Source: CAVURS01 sp963834425
Lineage (GTDB): Bacteria > Actinomycetota > Actinomycetes > Actinomycetales > CAVURS01
Length of the DNA: 64,000 nt
NCBI GenBank assembly: GCA_963834425.1
Contig: CAWIBR010000013.1
Coordinates: 496,001 to 560,000 of the forward strand
Direction: 5' to 3'
This document shows, piece by piece, positions 16,177 through 23,799 of this stretch; the stretch's first letter is position 1; each line of letters starts with the position of its first letter. Both the position numbers and the translations under genes were made by a program. The notes beneath the pieces were generated by a model. That model was not told the origin of the DNA. It ran no database searches and worked only from the letters and a program-made list of their open reading frames with translations.

Positions 16177-16944
16177 GTGAGACTCACCGTCGTCGGATGC
16201 TCCGGCAGCTTCCCCGGCCCGGAGTCGGCCGCCTCCTGCTATCTGGTCGAGGCCGACGAGCGCGGGCGCACCTGGCGGGTCCTGCTCGACCTGGGCAGCG
16301 GAGCGCTGGGGCCACTCCAGCGATACCTGGACCTGTACGACGTGGACGCCGTGCTGCTCAGCCACCTGCACCCGGACCACTGCCTGGACCTGACCGGTTT
16401 CTACGTCGCCCTGAAGTACCGGCCGTCCGGCCCGGCCCCCGCCGTCGCGGTCTACGGCCCGAGCCGCACCCGCGAACGGCTGCGACTGGCCTACGACGGG
16501 CTGCCGGAGTCGGGGATGAGCGCCGAGCTCGACGTGCGGCCGTGGCAGCCGCGGGTCCCCGTGCGGATCGGCCCGTTCACGGTGACGCCGCACCCGGTCG
16601 AGCACCCGGTCGAGGCTTACGGGATCCGGGTCGAGGCCGACGGCGCGGTGCTGGCCTACACCGGCGACACCGACGCGACGCCGGCGCTCGCGCCGCTGTG
16701 CACGGGCGCGGACCTCATGCTGGCCGACTCGGCCTTCGTCGAGGGGCGGGATGCGACCCGGGGGGTGCACCTGACGGCGCGGCGGGCCGGTCAGGCGGCG
16801 ACCGAAGCCGGCGGCGTACGCCGGTTGGTCCTGACCCACATGCCGCCCTGGAACGACCCCGAGGTCGCCCGAGCCGAGGCCGCTGCCACCTGGTCCGGCC
16901 CGCTCGACGTGGCGTCGCCCGGCGCGACGTATGACCTCCCCTGA
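16177..16944 (+). CDS. MBL-fold metallohydrolase (RNase Z/YhfI-like)
   Basis: 255-residue metallo-beta-lactamase-fold hydrolase starting at GTG 16177. The di-zinc motif is SHLHPDHCLDLTGFYVA (HxHxDH); other ligands lie in HPVEHPVEAYGIRV, LAYTGDTDATP (Asp) and VLTHMPPW (His). The N-terminus MRLTVVGCSGSFPGPESAAS is typical of the RNase Z-like subgroup preceding rph in actinobacteria (the cyclic-phosphodiesterase type in mycobacteria). Placed between murI and two nucleotide/RNA enzymes; RNA or cyclic nucleotide chemistry is plausible but unproven. Confidence 0.87.
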   Translation: MRLTVVGCSGSFPGPESAASCYLVEADERGRTWRVLLDLGSGALGPLQRYLDLYDVDAVLLSHLHPDHCLDLTGFYVALKYRPSGPAPAVAVYGPSRTRERLRLAYDGLPESGMSAELDVRPWQPRVPVRIGPFTVTPHPVEHPVEAYGIRVEADGAVLAYTGDTDATPALAPLCTGADLMLADSAFVEGRDATRGVHLTARRAGQAATEAGGVRRLVLTHMPPWNDPEVARAEAAATWSGPLDVASPGATYDLP

Positions 16945-16955
16945 TGCCTTTTCGT

Positions 16956-17002
16956 CGCAGCGAGCCGCCGCGCCAATAGGTTCGTCACGGCGGCTCGCCG
17001 CG
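16956..17002. terminator. Intergenic hairpin without U-tract (MBL-rph gap)
   Basis: Perfect 11-bp arms GCGAGCCGCCG (16960-16970) and CGGCGGCTCGC (16988-16998), extended by three more pairs across one mismatch, with a 17-nt loop. It follows the MBL gene by 11 bp and precedes the rph promoter. No T run, so a rho-independent role is uncertain. Confidence 0.5.
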
Positions 17003-17032
17003 ACCGAAAATAGTTGGGGTAACGACGCGCAC

Positions 17033-17038
17033 TAAGGT
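17033..17038 (+). promoter_or_regulatory. -10 box (TAAGGT) of rph
   Basis: TAAGGT, 8 nt, then ATG 17047: a probable leaderless promoter separating rph-rdgB from the genes upstream. No convincing -35 box is seen. Confidence 0.5.
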
Positions 17039-17046
17039 CGTGCGCT

Positions 17047-17781
17047 ATGACCAGACCCGAGGGACGTGCGCCGGACCAGCTGCGAGACGTCAGGATCACG
17101 CGGGGCTGGCTGGACCACGCCGAGGGCAGCGTCCTGGTCGAGTTCGGCAAGACCCGGGTGCTGTGCGCGGCGAGCTTCACTCAGGGCGTCCCGCGCTGGC
17201 GCAAGGGCTCCGGCCAGGGCTGGGTCACGGCGGAGTACGCCATGTTGCCCCGTTCGACCAACACCCGCTCGGACCGCGAGTCGGTCAAGGGCCGGATCGG
17301 CGGGCGCACCCATGAGATCTCCCGGCTGATCGGCCGCAGCCTGCGGGCCGTCGTCGACGTCTCCTCGTTGGGAGAGAACACGATCGTCCTGGATTGTGAC
17401 GTCCTGCAGGCCGACGGCGGCACGCGCACCGCGGCGATCACCGGCGCCTACGTCGCGCTGGTCGATGCCATCGAGTGGGCCCGCGGCCAGGGCATCATCA
17501 GCGCCTCGGCCAAGCCGCTCACCGGATCGGTGGCCGCGATCAGCGTCGGCGTCGTCAAGGGCGAGGCGCTGCTCGACCTCGAGTACGTCGAGGACAGCAC
17601 CGCCGACACCGATATGAACGTCGTGATGACCGGCGACGGCCGCTACGTCGAGGTGCAGGGCACCGCTGAGGCCGAGCCGTTCGACCGCGCGCTCCTGGAC
17701 CAGCTGCTGGAGCTCGCTGCTGGCGGCTGCGCGACCCTGACCGGTCTGCAGCAGCAGGCGCTCGGCGGTGCGGCCGGGTGA
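17047..17781 (+). CDS. rph: Ribonuclease PH
   Basis: Phosphorolytic 3'-5' exoribonuclease trimming tRNA 3' ends. 244 residues, standard length. Motifs: N-terminal VRITRGWLDHAEGSVLVEFG, RNA/phosphate-binding STNTRSDRESVKGRIGGRTH with EISRLIGRSLRAVVD, LDCDVLQADGGTRTAAITGA, and catalytic-site YVEDSTADTDMNVVMTGDGR with VEVQGTAEAEPF. ATG 17047 follows a TAAGGT box. It overlaps rdgB by 4 bp (GTGA). Confidence 0.96.
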   Translation: MTRPEGRAPDQLRDVRITRGWLDHAEGSVLVEFGKTRVLCAASFTQGVPRWRKGSGQGWVTAEYAMLPRSTNTRSDRESVKGRIGGRTHEISRLIGRSLRAVVDVSSLGENTIVLDCDVLQADGGTRTAAITGAYVALVDAIEWARGQGIISASAKPLTGSVAAISVGVVKGEALLDLEYVEDSTADTDMNVVMTGDGRYVEVQGTAEAEPFDRALLDQLLELAAGGCATLTGLQQQALGGAAG

Positions 17782-18428
17782 ACGCCGGACCCCTCGCGCC
17801 GGGTGGGCCTCGGCTCGTCCTGGCCACCCGCAACGTCCACAAGGTCGCGGAGCTGCGCCACATCCTGGCCGAGGCCTTCCCGGACGCCGGGCTGGCCCTC
17901 GACCTGGAGACCGAGCTGGTCGGTGTCACGTCGTTCCCCGAGGTCGAGGACGTCGTTGAGTCCGGGGTGACCTACGCCGAGAACGCCTTGCTCAAGGCCC
18001 GATCCGTCTGTGCGGCAACGGGTTTGCCCGCTCTGGCCGACGACTCGGGCCTGTCCGTGGATGTGATGGGCGGGTCGCCGGGGATCTTCTCGGCCCGCTG
18101 GTCCGGCACCCATGGCAACGACCTCGCGAACCTCGACCTGCTGCTCGCCCAGCTGGGTGATGTGCCGGACGAGCACCGAGGCGCGGGCTTCGTCTGCGCG
18201 GCAGCGCTGGTCACGCCCACCGGGCTCGAGCACGTCGAGCACGGCCGTCTCGACGGCACGCTGACCCGCGCGGCGCGCGGCACCAACGGGTTCGGCTACG
18301 ACCCGATCCTCGCCCTGCCGGACGGCCGGACCTTGGCCGAGCTCGGCGCTGACGAGAAGAACTCGATCAGCCATCGCAGCCAAGCGTTCCGGGCCCTGGC
18401 CCCGCACGTCCTCGCCGCGCTCGCCTGA
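17778..18428 (+). CDS. rdgB: RdgB/HAM1 family non-canonical purine NTP pyrophosphatase
   Basis: Hydrolyses dITP, ITP and XTP to monophosphates, keeping them out of DNA and RNA. 216 residues, GTG 17778 overlapping the rph stop. Motifs: LVLATRNVHKVAELRHIL (substrate loop), TYAENALLKARSVCAATGLP, ALADDSGLSVDVMGGSPGIF, GTNGFGYDPIL, and SHRSQAFRAL. The rph-rdgB pairing is near universal in actinobacteria. Confidence 0.95.
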   Translation: MNAGPLAPGGPRLVLATRNVHKVAELRHILAEAFPDAGLALDLETELVGVTSFPEVEDVVESGVTYAENALLKARSVCAATGLPALADDSGLSVDVMGGSPGIFSARWSGTHGNDLANLDLLLAQLGDVPDEHRGAGFVCAAALVTPTGLEHVEHGRLDGTLTRAARGTNGFGYDPILALPDGRTLAELGADEKNSISHRSQAFRALAPHVLAALA

Positions 18429-18570
18429 GCCCTCGTCCGAGCCCTCGTCTGACCCCATCGTCCGATCAGCCCGGTGCCATTCAGCTGACCGTCGGCGCGC
18501 CACCTTGCGATCTGCTTACCGCCCCGCGCAGACGCAGCCTGCTCCCAGATCCGGATGCGAGGCTGGGGGT

Positions 18571-20100
18571 GTGAATGTCCGTCGGGCCGCCCTGGCCGGG
18601 TTGCTGGCCGGTGCCTTCGACATCGCCGTGGGCGAGCTCGTCGCCGCAGCCCTGCAGTGGTCCGGCAGCAAGGGAACTCCGTCGCCGGTCCTGGCCATCG
18701 GCTCGGCCTTTGTCGACCGGACTCCCCGCTGGCTCAAGGACTTCGCGACGTCAACGTTCGGGACCCACGACAAGACGGTGCTGCTCCTCGGCATGGGCCT
18801 GATCCTGGCCGCGCTGTCCGCGGCCATCGGCGTGCTGGCCGCTCGGCGGCGTACGGCGGGGTTGATCGCCGTCGCGGCGCTGGGCGGCATCGCAGCGATC
18901 GCGGCCCTCACCCGCCCGAACGCCACGGCCCTGGATGCCCTGCCGGCCATCGTCGGGGCCTTCGCCGGGATGGGAGTCCTCTCGGCCTTGCTGGACCGGG
19001 CCGCGGCACCCGAGAGCCCGGGCTACAAGGGCCACGACCGACGGGCGTTCCTGCGGTTCGGGCTGATCACGGCCGGCCTGACCGTCGTGGGCGGCGCCAC
19101 GGCGTTGTGGCTCGGCAAGGGCGAGCGCAGCGTGCAGGAGAGCGCCTCGGCCGTGCGGCTCCCCGCGCCGGCCGGGGCGGTGCCCGTCGTCCCCGCTGGT
19201 GCCGAGCTGGGCGTGAAGGGCCTGACCCCCTACGTCACGTCGCGGGACGACTTCTATCGGATCGACACGGCGCTCGTGCTGCCCCGCCTGACCACGCAGG
19301 ACTGGAAGCTGCGCATCCACGGCATGGTCGACCACGAGGTGCACCTGACGTGGGACCAGCTGCTGGCCCGGCCGATGATCGAGCGTTACGTGACGTTGAG
19401 CTGCGTCTCCAACGAGGTCGGAGGCAACCTGATCGGCAATGCGCTCTGGCTGGGTTACCCGCTGAAGGACCTTCTGGCCCAGGCAAATCCCAGCAGCAAC
19501 GCCGACATGGTGCTGTCCAAGAGCATCGACGGCTTCACGGCCGGTTCACCGCTGGCCGCGCTGACCGACGGCCGCGACGCGATGATTGCCATCGCCATGG
19601 ACGGCCAGGTGCTCCCCCAGGAGCACGGCTTCCCAGCCCGATTGGTCGTGCCCGGCCTTTACGGCTACGTCTCGGCGACCAAGTGGGTGGTCGACCTTGA
19701 AGTCACGCGGTTCGATCTGGCCGAGGGCTACTGGACGCCGCGCGGCTGGTCGGCCATGGGTCCGATCAAGACGGAGTCACGGATCGACGTGCCGCACGAC
19801 GGCTCTCACGTCAGTGCCGGCACCGTCGCCGTGGCCGGGGTGGCCTGGGCGGTGCACCGCGGCGTACAGAAGGTCGAGGTCCAGGTCGACGACGGTCCGT
19901 GGGCGACGGCGCGGCTGGCCGACGACGTGAGCATCGACACCTGGCGGCAATGGGTCTACGAGTGGCCGGCGAGTCCCGGAAAGCACACCCTGCAGGTCCG
20001 GGCCACGGACGGCACCGGTGTCGTCCAGACGTCAGTCGGCGCGCCCCCGGCGCCCAACGGGGCCTCGGGGTACGACGAGATCCGCGTCACGGTGACCTGA
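18571..20100 (+). CDS. Membrane-anchored molybdopterin-dependent oxidoreductase (sulfite oxidase family)
   Basis: 509 residues from GTG 18571, with GAGGCTGGGGG just upstream. The first ~180 residues hold roughly five membrane segments (for example TVLLLGMGLILAALSAAIGV, FGLITAGLTVVGGATALWL). The Mo-cofactor domain follows: the Mo-ligating Cys278 in RYVTLSCVSNEVGGNLIG, HGFPARLVVPGLYGYVSATK, then the dimerisation domain with VAGVAWAVHRGVQKVEVQVD. Membrane topology places the Mo domain outside the cell. No heme domain is present. The substrate is unknown; relatives include sulfite oxidase and the methionine-sulfoxide reductase MsrP. Likely paired with the fasciclin gene 127 bp downstream. Confidence 0.9.
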   Translation: MNVRRAALAGLLAGAFDIAVGELVAAALQWSGSKGTPSPVLAIGSAFVDRTPRWLKDFATSTFGTHDKTVLLLGMGLILAALSAAIGVLAARRRTAGLIAVAALGGIAAIAALTRPNATALDALPAIVGAFAGMGVLSALLDRAAAPESPGYKGHDRRAFLRFGLITAGLTVVGGATALWLGKGERSVQESASAVRLPAPAGAVPVVPAGAELGVKGLTPYVTSRDDFYRIDTALVLPRLTTQDWKLRIHGMVDHEVHLTWDQLLARPMIERYVTLSCVSNEVGGNLIGNALWLGYPLKDLLAQANPSSNADMVLSKSIDGFTAGSPLAALTDGRDAMIAIAMDGQVLPQEHGFPARLVVPGLYGYVSATKWVVDLEVTRFDLAEGYWTPRGWSAMGPIKTESRIDVPHDGSHVSAGTVAVAGVAWAVHRGVQKVEVQVDDGPWATARLADDVSIDTWRQWVYEWPASPGKHTLQVRATDGTGVVQTSVGAPPAPNGASGYDEIRVTVT

Positions 20101-20227
20101 GCCGGCCGGTCGGTCAGTCGAGTCGGCTCGGCCGCTCGGTCCGGCGGGTCGGTTCAGTGAGCGGTCAGCCGGACGTGGCAGCCTCGCGTGCGAGGAGGCC
20201 ATCATCCGGATCTCGGCCCTGAGCACC

Positions 20228-20929
20228 ATGCGTCGACCCGAGCCGCGGGCTGTCGTGGCGATCGTTGCCGCCGTCGTCGCGATCGTCGTCGTGATCGGGG
20301 TGGCCCGGTCGACCGGCGGAGATGGTCACGGGGTGCGTTCCCAGCCGGCGGGCGTTGGGTCCGCCGAGGCCGGCTCGGCGGCTCCATCGGCGGGGACTGG
20401 CTCGGCCGGCGCCAACGGCGACGTGGCGCCCGCGCTGCGTGGTCTGGTCGGCTCGGGGTGCGCCGACTACGCCGCGGCGGTGCCCACTGGCGCCGGCTCG
20501 ATCCCCTCAATGCCCGCCGAGAGTCTCACCGCGGCACTGACGGCGAACCCCCTCCTCGCTACGTTCGCCCACGGCGTCTCGGGCGATCTCAATCACCAGA
20601 TGTCGCTCACCGGGACGTTGTCGAGTGGCCAGTTCACCGTCTTCGCACCGATCGACTCGGCCTTCGCCAAAGTGCCGGCCGCGACGCTGCAGAAGGTCAC
20701 GCTCAGCGCCTCGTCATTGCGAAAGGTGCTGTCCCACTTGATCGTTGCGGGGCAGCTGTCGCCGAGCCAGGTGGTCGGTTCCCACGTGACGCTCGCGGGC
20801 GACCCGATCGCCGTGACGAGCTCGGGCGGCCAGCTGACCGTCGGCCCCGCCCAGGTGGTCTGTGGTGGCCTGCGGGCGGCCAACGCCACGATCTACCTGA
20901 TCGACGCCGTGCCCTCGTTGCGCGGCTGA
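20228..20929 (+). CDS. Fasciclin-domain (FAS1) secreted or anchored protein
   Basis: 233 residues. N-terminal signal/anchor AVVAIVAAVVAIVVVIGVAR, an Ala/Gly/Ser linker (~30-65), then a FAS1 domain (~residues 85-233) with H1/H2 motifs TLSSGQFTVFAPIDSAFAKV, SHLIVAGQLSPSQVVG and the closing strand ATIYLIDAVPSL. Resembles mycobacterial MPT70/MPT83-type proteins. Two cysteines (GSGCADYAA and QVVCGGLR) could form the disulfide seen in that group. It follows the Mo oxidoreductase on the same strand, a pairing I recall from other actinobacteria. Confidence 0.88.
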   Translation: MRRPEPRAVVAIVAAVVAIVVVIGVARSTGGDGHGVRSQPAGVGSAEAGSAAPSAGTGSAGANGDVAPALRGLVGSGCADYAAAVPTGAGSIPSMPAESLTAALTANPLLATFAHGVSGDLNHQMSLTGTLSSGQFTVFAPIDSAFAKVPAATLQKVTLSASSLRKVLSHLIVAGQLSPSQVVGSHVTLAGDPIAVTSSGGQLTVGPAQVVCGGLRAANATIYLIDAVPSLRG

Positions 20930-21000
20930 CCTCTCCGGCGTACCAGGCCGCGGCGTGCCGGACGTACGGGACCGGCGTACGGGGATCAGACGGCGGCTGG

Positions 21001-21082
21001 TGCGGGAGACGGGACTCGAACCCGTACGTCCGAAGACACAGGAACCTAAATCCTGCGTGGCTGCCAGTTACACCACTCCCGC
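21001..21082 (-). tRNA. tRNA-Leu (anticodon TAG)
   Basis: 82-nt class II tRNA on the minus strand. Acceptor GCGGGAG pairs with CTCCCGC, discriminator A (21001), no encoded CCA. The anticodon stem CAGGA/TCCTG encloses the loop TTTAGGT with anticodon TAG (21048-21046). The extra arm contains GTCTTCGGAC, and the T-loop GGTTCGAGTCC is canonical. Reads CUA/CUN leucine codons. Confidence 0.95.
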
Positions 21083-21115
21083 GTCGTACGGCGGGAGCCT
21101 ACCGGCGCCCACCCG

Positions 21116-21177
21116 TACTCCCTGGATGGCGGTGATCCGGCCGGTGGTCCGCCCCGATCACCGTCATCCAGGGAGTA
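21116..21177. terminator. 22-bp intergenic hairpin between bcp and tRNA-Leu
   Basis: Arms TACTCCCTGGATGGCGGTGA+TC (21116-21137) and 21156-21177 pair at 21 of 22 positions around an 18-nt loop. It lies just past the bcp stop (minus strand) and before the tRNA 5' end, where a terminator is expected, yet has no T run on either side. Confidence 0.55.
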
Positions 21178-21203
21178 ACGCGCGGGGGAGGGAGCACCCC
21201 GAG

Positions 21204-21734
21204 TTAGTCGGGCAGGCCCAGGGCCTTGGCGAGCGCGGCGACGTGACCGGTGGCCTTGACGTTGTACTTGGCCAGCGTGACGTGACCGTCCTCGCCCACG
21301 ACGACCGTCGAGCGGATCACGCCGACGACGGTCTTGCCGTAGAGCGACTTCTCGCCCCACGCGCCGTAGGCGTCGAGCACCTTCTTGTCCGGGTCCGAGA
21401 GCAGCGGGTAGGTCAGGTGCTCCTGCTCGGCGAACTGGGCCAGCTTGGCCGGCTGGTCGGGGGAGATGCCGAGGACCTCGTAGCCGTGTCGCTGCAGCCG
21501 CACCAGGCTGTCCCGGAAGTCACAGGCCTCGGTCGTGCAGCCCGGGGTCATGGCGGCGGGGTAGAAGTAGACGACGACCTTCTTGCCCGTGTAGTCGGAC
21601 AGCGAGATCTCCTGGCCGTCGGCATCGGTGAGGGTGAAGGCCGGCGCGACATCACCGGTGGCGAGCTTGGGCACGAGGACTCCCGTCTGGGCTGACTGCT
21701 GCTCTGATCGAGTCTGCGATGTGTTCTCGGCCAT
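21204..21734 (-). CDS. bcp: Thioredoxin-dependent thiol peroxidase (Bcp/PrxQ type)
   Basis: 176-residue peroxiredoxin reducing hydroperoxides with thioredoxin-type donors. Peroxidatic Cys66 in YPAAMTPGCTTEACDF and resolving Cys71 five residues later, the atypical 2-Cys BCP arrangement. Other motifs: LSDYTGKKVVVYFYP, EVLGISPDQPAKLAQFAEQ, YPLLSDPDKKVLDAYGAWG. The first ~20 residues (Gln/Ser/Thr-rich) are not conserved in the family, so a later start is possible. Divergent from the DUF3618 gene. Confidence 0.93.
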   Translation of the reverse strand: MAENTSQTRSEQQSAQTGVLVPKLATGDVAPAFTLTDADGQEISLSDYTGKKVVVYFYPAAMTPGCTTEACDFRDSLVRLQRHGYEVLGISPDQPAKLAQFAEQEHLTYPLLSDPDKKVLDAYGAWGEKSLYGKTVVGVIRSTVVVGEDGHVTLAKYNVKATGHVAALAKALGLPD

Positions 21735-21803
21735 GATCGCCTAGCCTCGTGCCGCGGGGCCAGCGAACCAGGGCACCCCGGCAACACCAGCGAAGGAGAG
21801 CCC

Positions 21804-22080
21804 GTGAGCCAGACTCAGACGCCGGCGCAGATCGAGGCCGAGATCGAGGCCACGAGGACGCGGCTGGCCGGGACGGTCGACGAGCTCGCCATCCGCGTGC
21901 AGCCCAAGGAGATCGCCCGCCGCTCGGTCGTGGACGCCAAGGCCAAGCTGCAGGAGGCGACCCACACCGAGGACGGCTGCCCTGCGCACCGAGCGGGTCG
22001 CTGCGGTGGGCGGCGCGGCCGTCCTGCTGGCCGTGCTGATCGGCCTGCGGGCCCGGGCTCGCTCGCGCAAGCGGGGCTGA
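21804..22080 (+). CDS. DUF3618 protein (one frameshift)
   Basis: Small protein from GTG 21804 behind GAAGGAGAG. The N-terminus TPAQIEAEIEATRTRLAGTV with DELAIRVQPKEIARRSVVDA is the DUF3618 signature; the C-terminus in the next frame reads ALRTERVAAVGGAAVLLAVL followed by IGLRARARSRKRG, a single membrane helix with a basic tail. The break is near 21977 (GGCTGCCCTG); deleting one base gives 91 residues. Function unknown; such proteins often neighbour phage-shock or envelope genes. Confidence 0.8.
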
Positions 22081-22102
22081 GCTGGCCGACCTCGGGCCGA
22101 TC

Positions 22103-22552
22103 TCAGTGCGAGCTCAGCGCCGTATCGCTGAGGTTCACGTCGTCGCGCGCCGCCACCGGCAGGCCGGCGGCTCGCCACGCTGCGAACCCGCCGTCGACGT
22201 CGGTCGCCCGACGCAGCCCGAGCTGCTGCAGCGCTGCCGCCGCTAGCGAGGAGGTGTAGCCCTCCTGGCAGAGGACCAGCACCCGAAGGTCGTACGCCGC
22301 GATGTCCAGGCGTGCGGACGAGCGAGGGTCCAGCCGCCACTCCAGGACGTTGCGCTCGATCACGAGCGGCCGGTACGACGGGTGCACCTCGCCCTCGGCC
22401 AGCCGCTGGGCGGCCGGCCGGATGTCGACCAGGACGGCGTCGCCGACCAGGCTCGCGCCGGCGGCCTCGAGGACCGTGACCCGGCGCAGCCCCGCGCGGG
22501 CGTGTTCGAGCAGCTCGTCGATGCCGACCGAGCCGACGGGCGGGTTCACCAC
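22103..22552 (-). CDS. Rhodanese-like sulfurtransferase
   Basis: 149-residue single rhodanese domain. Active-site Cys in VLVLCQEGYTSSLAAAAL (CxxGYxS loop); other signatures are AVLVDIRPAAQRLAEGEV and ATDVDGGFAAWRAAGLPV. It presumably moves sulfane sulfur from a persulfide or thiosulfate to an acceptor. The start overlaps the cysteine dioxygenase stop by 7 bp, so the two are co-translated and probably act together on cysteine-derived sulfur. Confidence 0.9.
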   Translation of the reverse strand: MVNPPVGSVGIDELLEHARAGLRRVTVLEAAGASLVGDAVLVDIRPAAQRLAEGEVHPSYRPLVIERNVLEWRLDPRSSARLDIAAYDLRVLVLCQEGYTSSLAAAALQQLGLRRATDVDGGFAAWRAAGLPVAARDDVNLSDTALSSH

Positions 22553-23088
22553 TCGTCCAGGGGTCCGATGCCGGTCAGCTCCAGCTGGCCGCTGTCGATG
22601 CTGTAGGTGCGCATGGCGGTGAGCTGCGGCGAGTAGACGTGCACCGAGACCGCCGCCTCGTCGCCGATCGAGGAGACGTCATGCACGTAGGTCGGCCCGA
22701 AGCTGCGCGTGCCACCGGGGCCGAGCCGCCGCTTCAGCACACCGCTGCCGGACCAGGTCGACTCCAGTAACAGACCGCGGACGACGACGAAGGTGCCTCG
22801 TACGCCGCCGTTCTCGCCGATGTGGTCGTGCCAGCCGGTCGACGTACCGACCGGCCAACGGATCATCCACGCCGCCAGGTCGGGTGCCGTCGGCAGACGC
22901 ACCCAGGTGCGCTCGCCGGTGCTGACGGGCAGGGAGGAGATCAGGTCGAGGTCCCGGGCGTATCCCCGGGCGATCCGGCGCAGGGCGACCGGCGAATGGG
23001 TCGGTTCGGTGGGCCGGTCGGTGCGCAGTGCGAGGTCGGCGTTGACCCGCAGGCCAGGGGCCGGGGAGTGGTCGATCGAGAGAGACAT
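22546..23088 (-). CDS. Cysteine dioxygenase (cupin type)
   Basis: Fe(II) thiol dioxygenase oxidising cysteine to cysteine sulfinate. 180 residues from ATG 23088 (GGAGCACCC upstream). Cupin motif 1: TSTGWHDHIGENGGVRGTF with the HxH and Glu region; motif 2: GGTRSFGPTYVHDVSSIGDE supplying the third His. Also ARDLDLISSLPVSTGERTWV. Length fits bacterial type I CDO. Coupled to the downstream rhodanese and preceded by a cysteine-ending leader peptide, so the operon looks tuned to cysteine supply. Confidence 0.9.
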   Translation of the reverse strand: MSLSIDHSPAPGLRVNADLALRTDRPTEPTHSPVALRRIARGYARDLDLISSLPVSTGERTWVRLPTAPDLAAWMIRWPVGTSTGWHDHIGENGGVRGTFVVVRGLLLESTWSGSGVLKRRLGPGGTRSFGPTYVHDVSSIGDEAAVSVHVYSPQLTAMRTYSIDSGQLELTGIGPLDEW

Positions 23089-23174
23089 GGGTGCTCCAGG
23101 CGAGGGCAGGGGTGATGGGGGCAGCCGATGCTGCGGGTGGTACTCGTCGTGCGGGGGTCGAGCGGCGCCGGAGG

Positions 23175-23225
23175 TCACGGACACAGGTCGGCCGCAACGC
23201 GCGCCAGGTCGATATGGCGGCGCAT
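23175..23225 (-). CDS. Putative Cys-containing leader peptide of the cysteine dioxygenase operon
   Basis: 16-codon reading frame MRRHIDLARVAADLCP ending in TGA, 86 bp upstream of the dioxygenase start on the same strand. The RRHIDL...LC pattern resembles the short putative leader peptides before sulfur genes in actinobacteria (recalled pattern, not searched). A GTG at 23243 in frame would give 22 residues (MTLRLH extension) at the likely transcript start. The near-terminal Cys codon suggests that ribosome stalling at low Cys-tRNA changes downstream expression; mechanism inferred. Confidence 0.65.
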   Translation of the reverse strand: MRRHIDLARVAADLCP

Positions 23226-23251
23226 GTGCAGTCGCAGGGTCACGCGATAAA

Positions 23252-23269
23252 GACTAGCAGTCCTATAGG
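23252..23269. promoter_or_regulatory. Overlapping palindromes upstream of the Cys leader peptide
   Basis: GACTAGCAGTC (23252-23262, GACT-AGC-AGTC) abuts CCTATAGG (23262-23269, perfect palindrome) in an AT-rich patch. Position, 9-26 bp before the possible GTG 23243 start of the leader, fits an operator across the -10/-35 region. The regulator is unknown; the Fur-family gene next door is one candidate. Confidence 0.45.
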
Positions 23270-23294
23270 GAAAGATTGCTAAAACGCGAAAGCC

Positions 23295-23741
23295 TTAGGA
23301 GGCGCAGTCCCGGCACCGACCGGCGAGGGCGACGTGGCCGGGGTCGAGGACGAAGCCCTCGTCCCGTCGCAGCCGGCTGGCCGCGGTCGCGAGCACGTCG
23401 CCGGGCAGGTCGATGACCAGGCCGCAGCTGTCGCAGGTCGCGTGGGCGTGGGGCCCGGCCGCCGTCGTCAGGTGATAGAGGGTGGCCGCCCGACCCGAGT
23501 GGATGTGCTGCACGACACCGAGGTCGGCGAGCGTCTCCAGCGCCCGGTAGATCGTCGATCGGTTGACGCCGGGATAGGCCTTGCTGGCGTCGACCAGGAT
23601 CTCCTCGGCCGACAGGTGCTGCTCGCTACCCGCCAACGCCGCGACGACCGCCCGCCGGGGCTGGGTCATCCGCTCGCCCCGCGCGCGGAGGCCGACCGCG
23701 ACGCTCTCGACGACGGGCGCCGTCCGATCGGGTGTGGCCAT
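23295..23741 (-). CDS. Fur family transcriptional regulator (Zur/PerR-like)
   Basis: 148-residue metalloregulator: winged helix (residues ~20-85; MTQPRRAVVAALAGSEQHLS, AYPGVNRSTIYRALETLADL) and C-terminal metal-binding dimerisation domain with HAHATCDSCGLVIDLP. Structural zinc cysteines are CDSC and CRDC (C-terminal AGRCRDCAS). The HAHATC motif and length fit Fur/Zur/PerR; which metal or peroxide it senses is not clear by eye. It lies upstream of, and on the same strand as, the cysteine dioxygenase operon. Confidence 0.9.
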   Translation of the reverse strand: MATPDRTAPVVESVAVGLRARGERMTQPRRAVVAALAGSEQHLSAEEILVDASKAYPGVNRSTIYRALETLADLGVVQHIHSGRAATLYHLTTAAGPHAHATCDSCGLVIDLPGDVLATAASRLRRDEGFVLDPGHVALAGRCRDCAS

Positions 23742-23787
23742 GACCTCATTGTGCGTCGTTTGCCCGGCCCCCGGCTATCCGCGCGGT

Positions 23788-23793
23788 TACCCT
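23788..23793 (+). promoter_or_regulatory. -10 box (TACCCT) of the HipA-like kinase gene
   Basis: TACCCT, 6 nt, then GTG 23800: a probable leaderless start in the short gap opposite the Fur-family gene. Confidence 0.45.
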
Positions 23794-23799
23794 CCGGTA

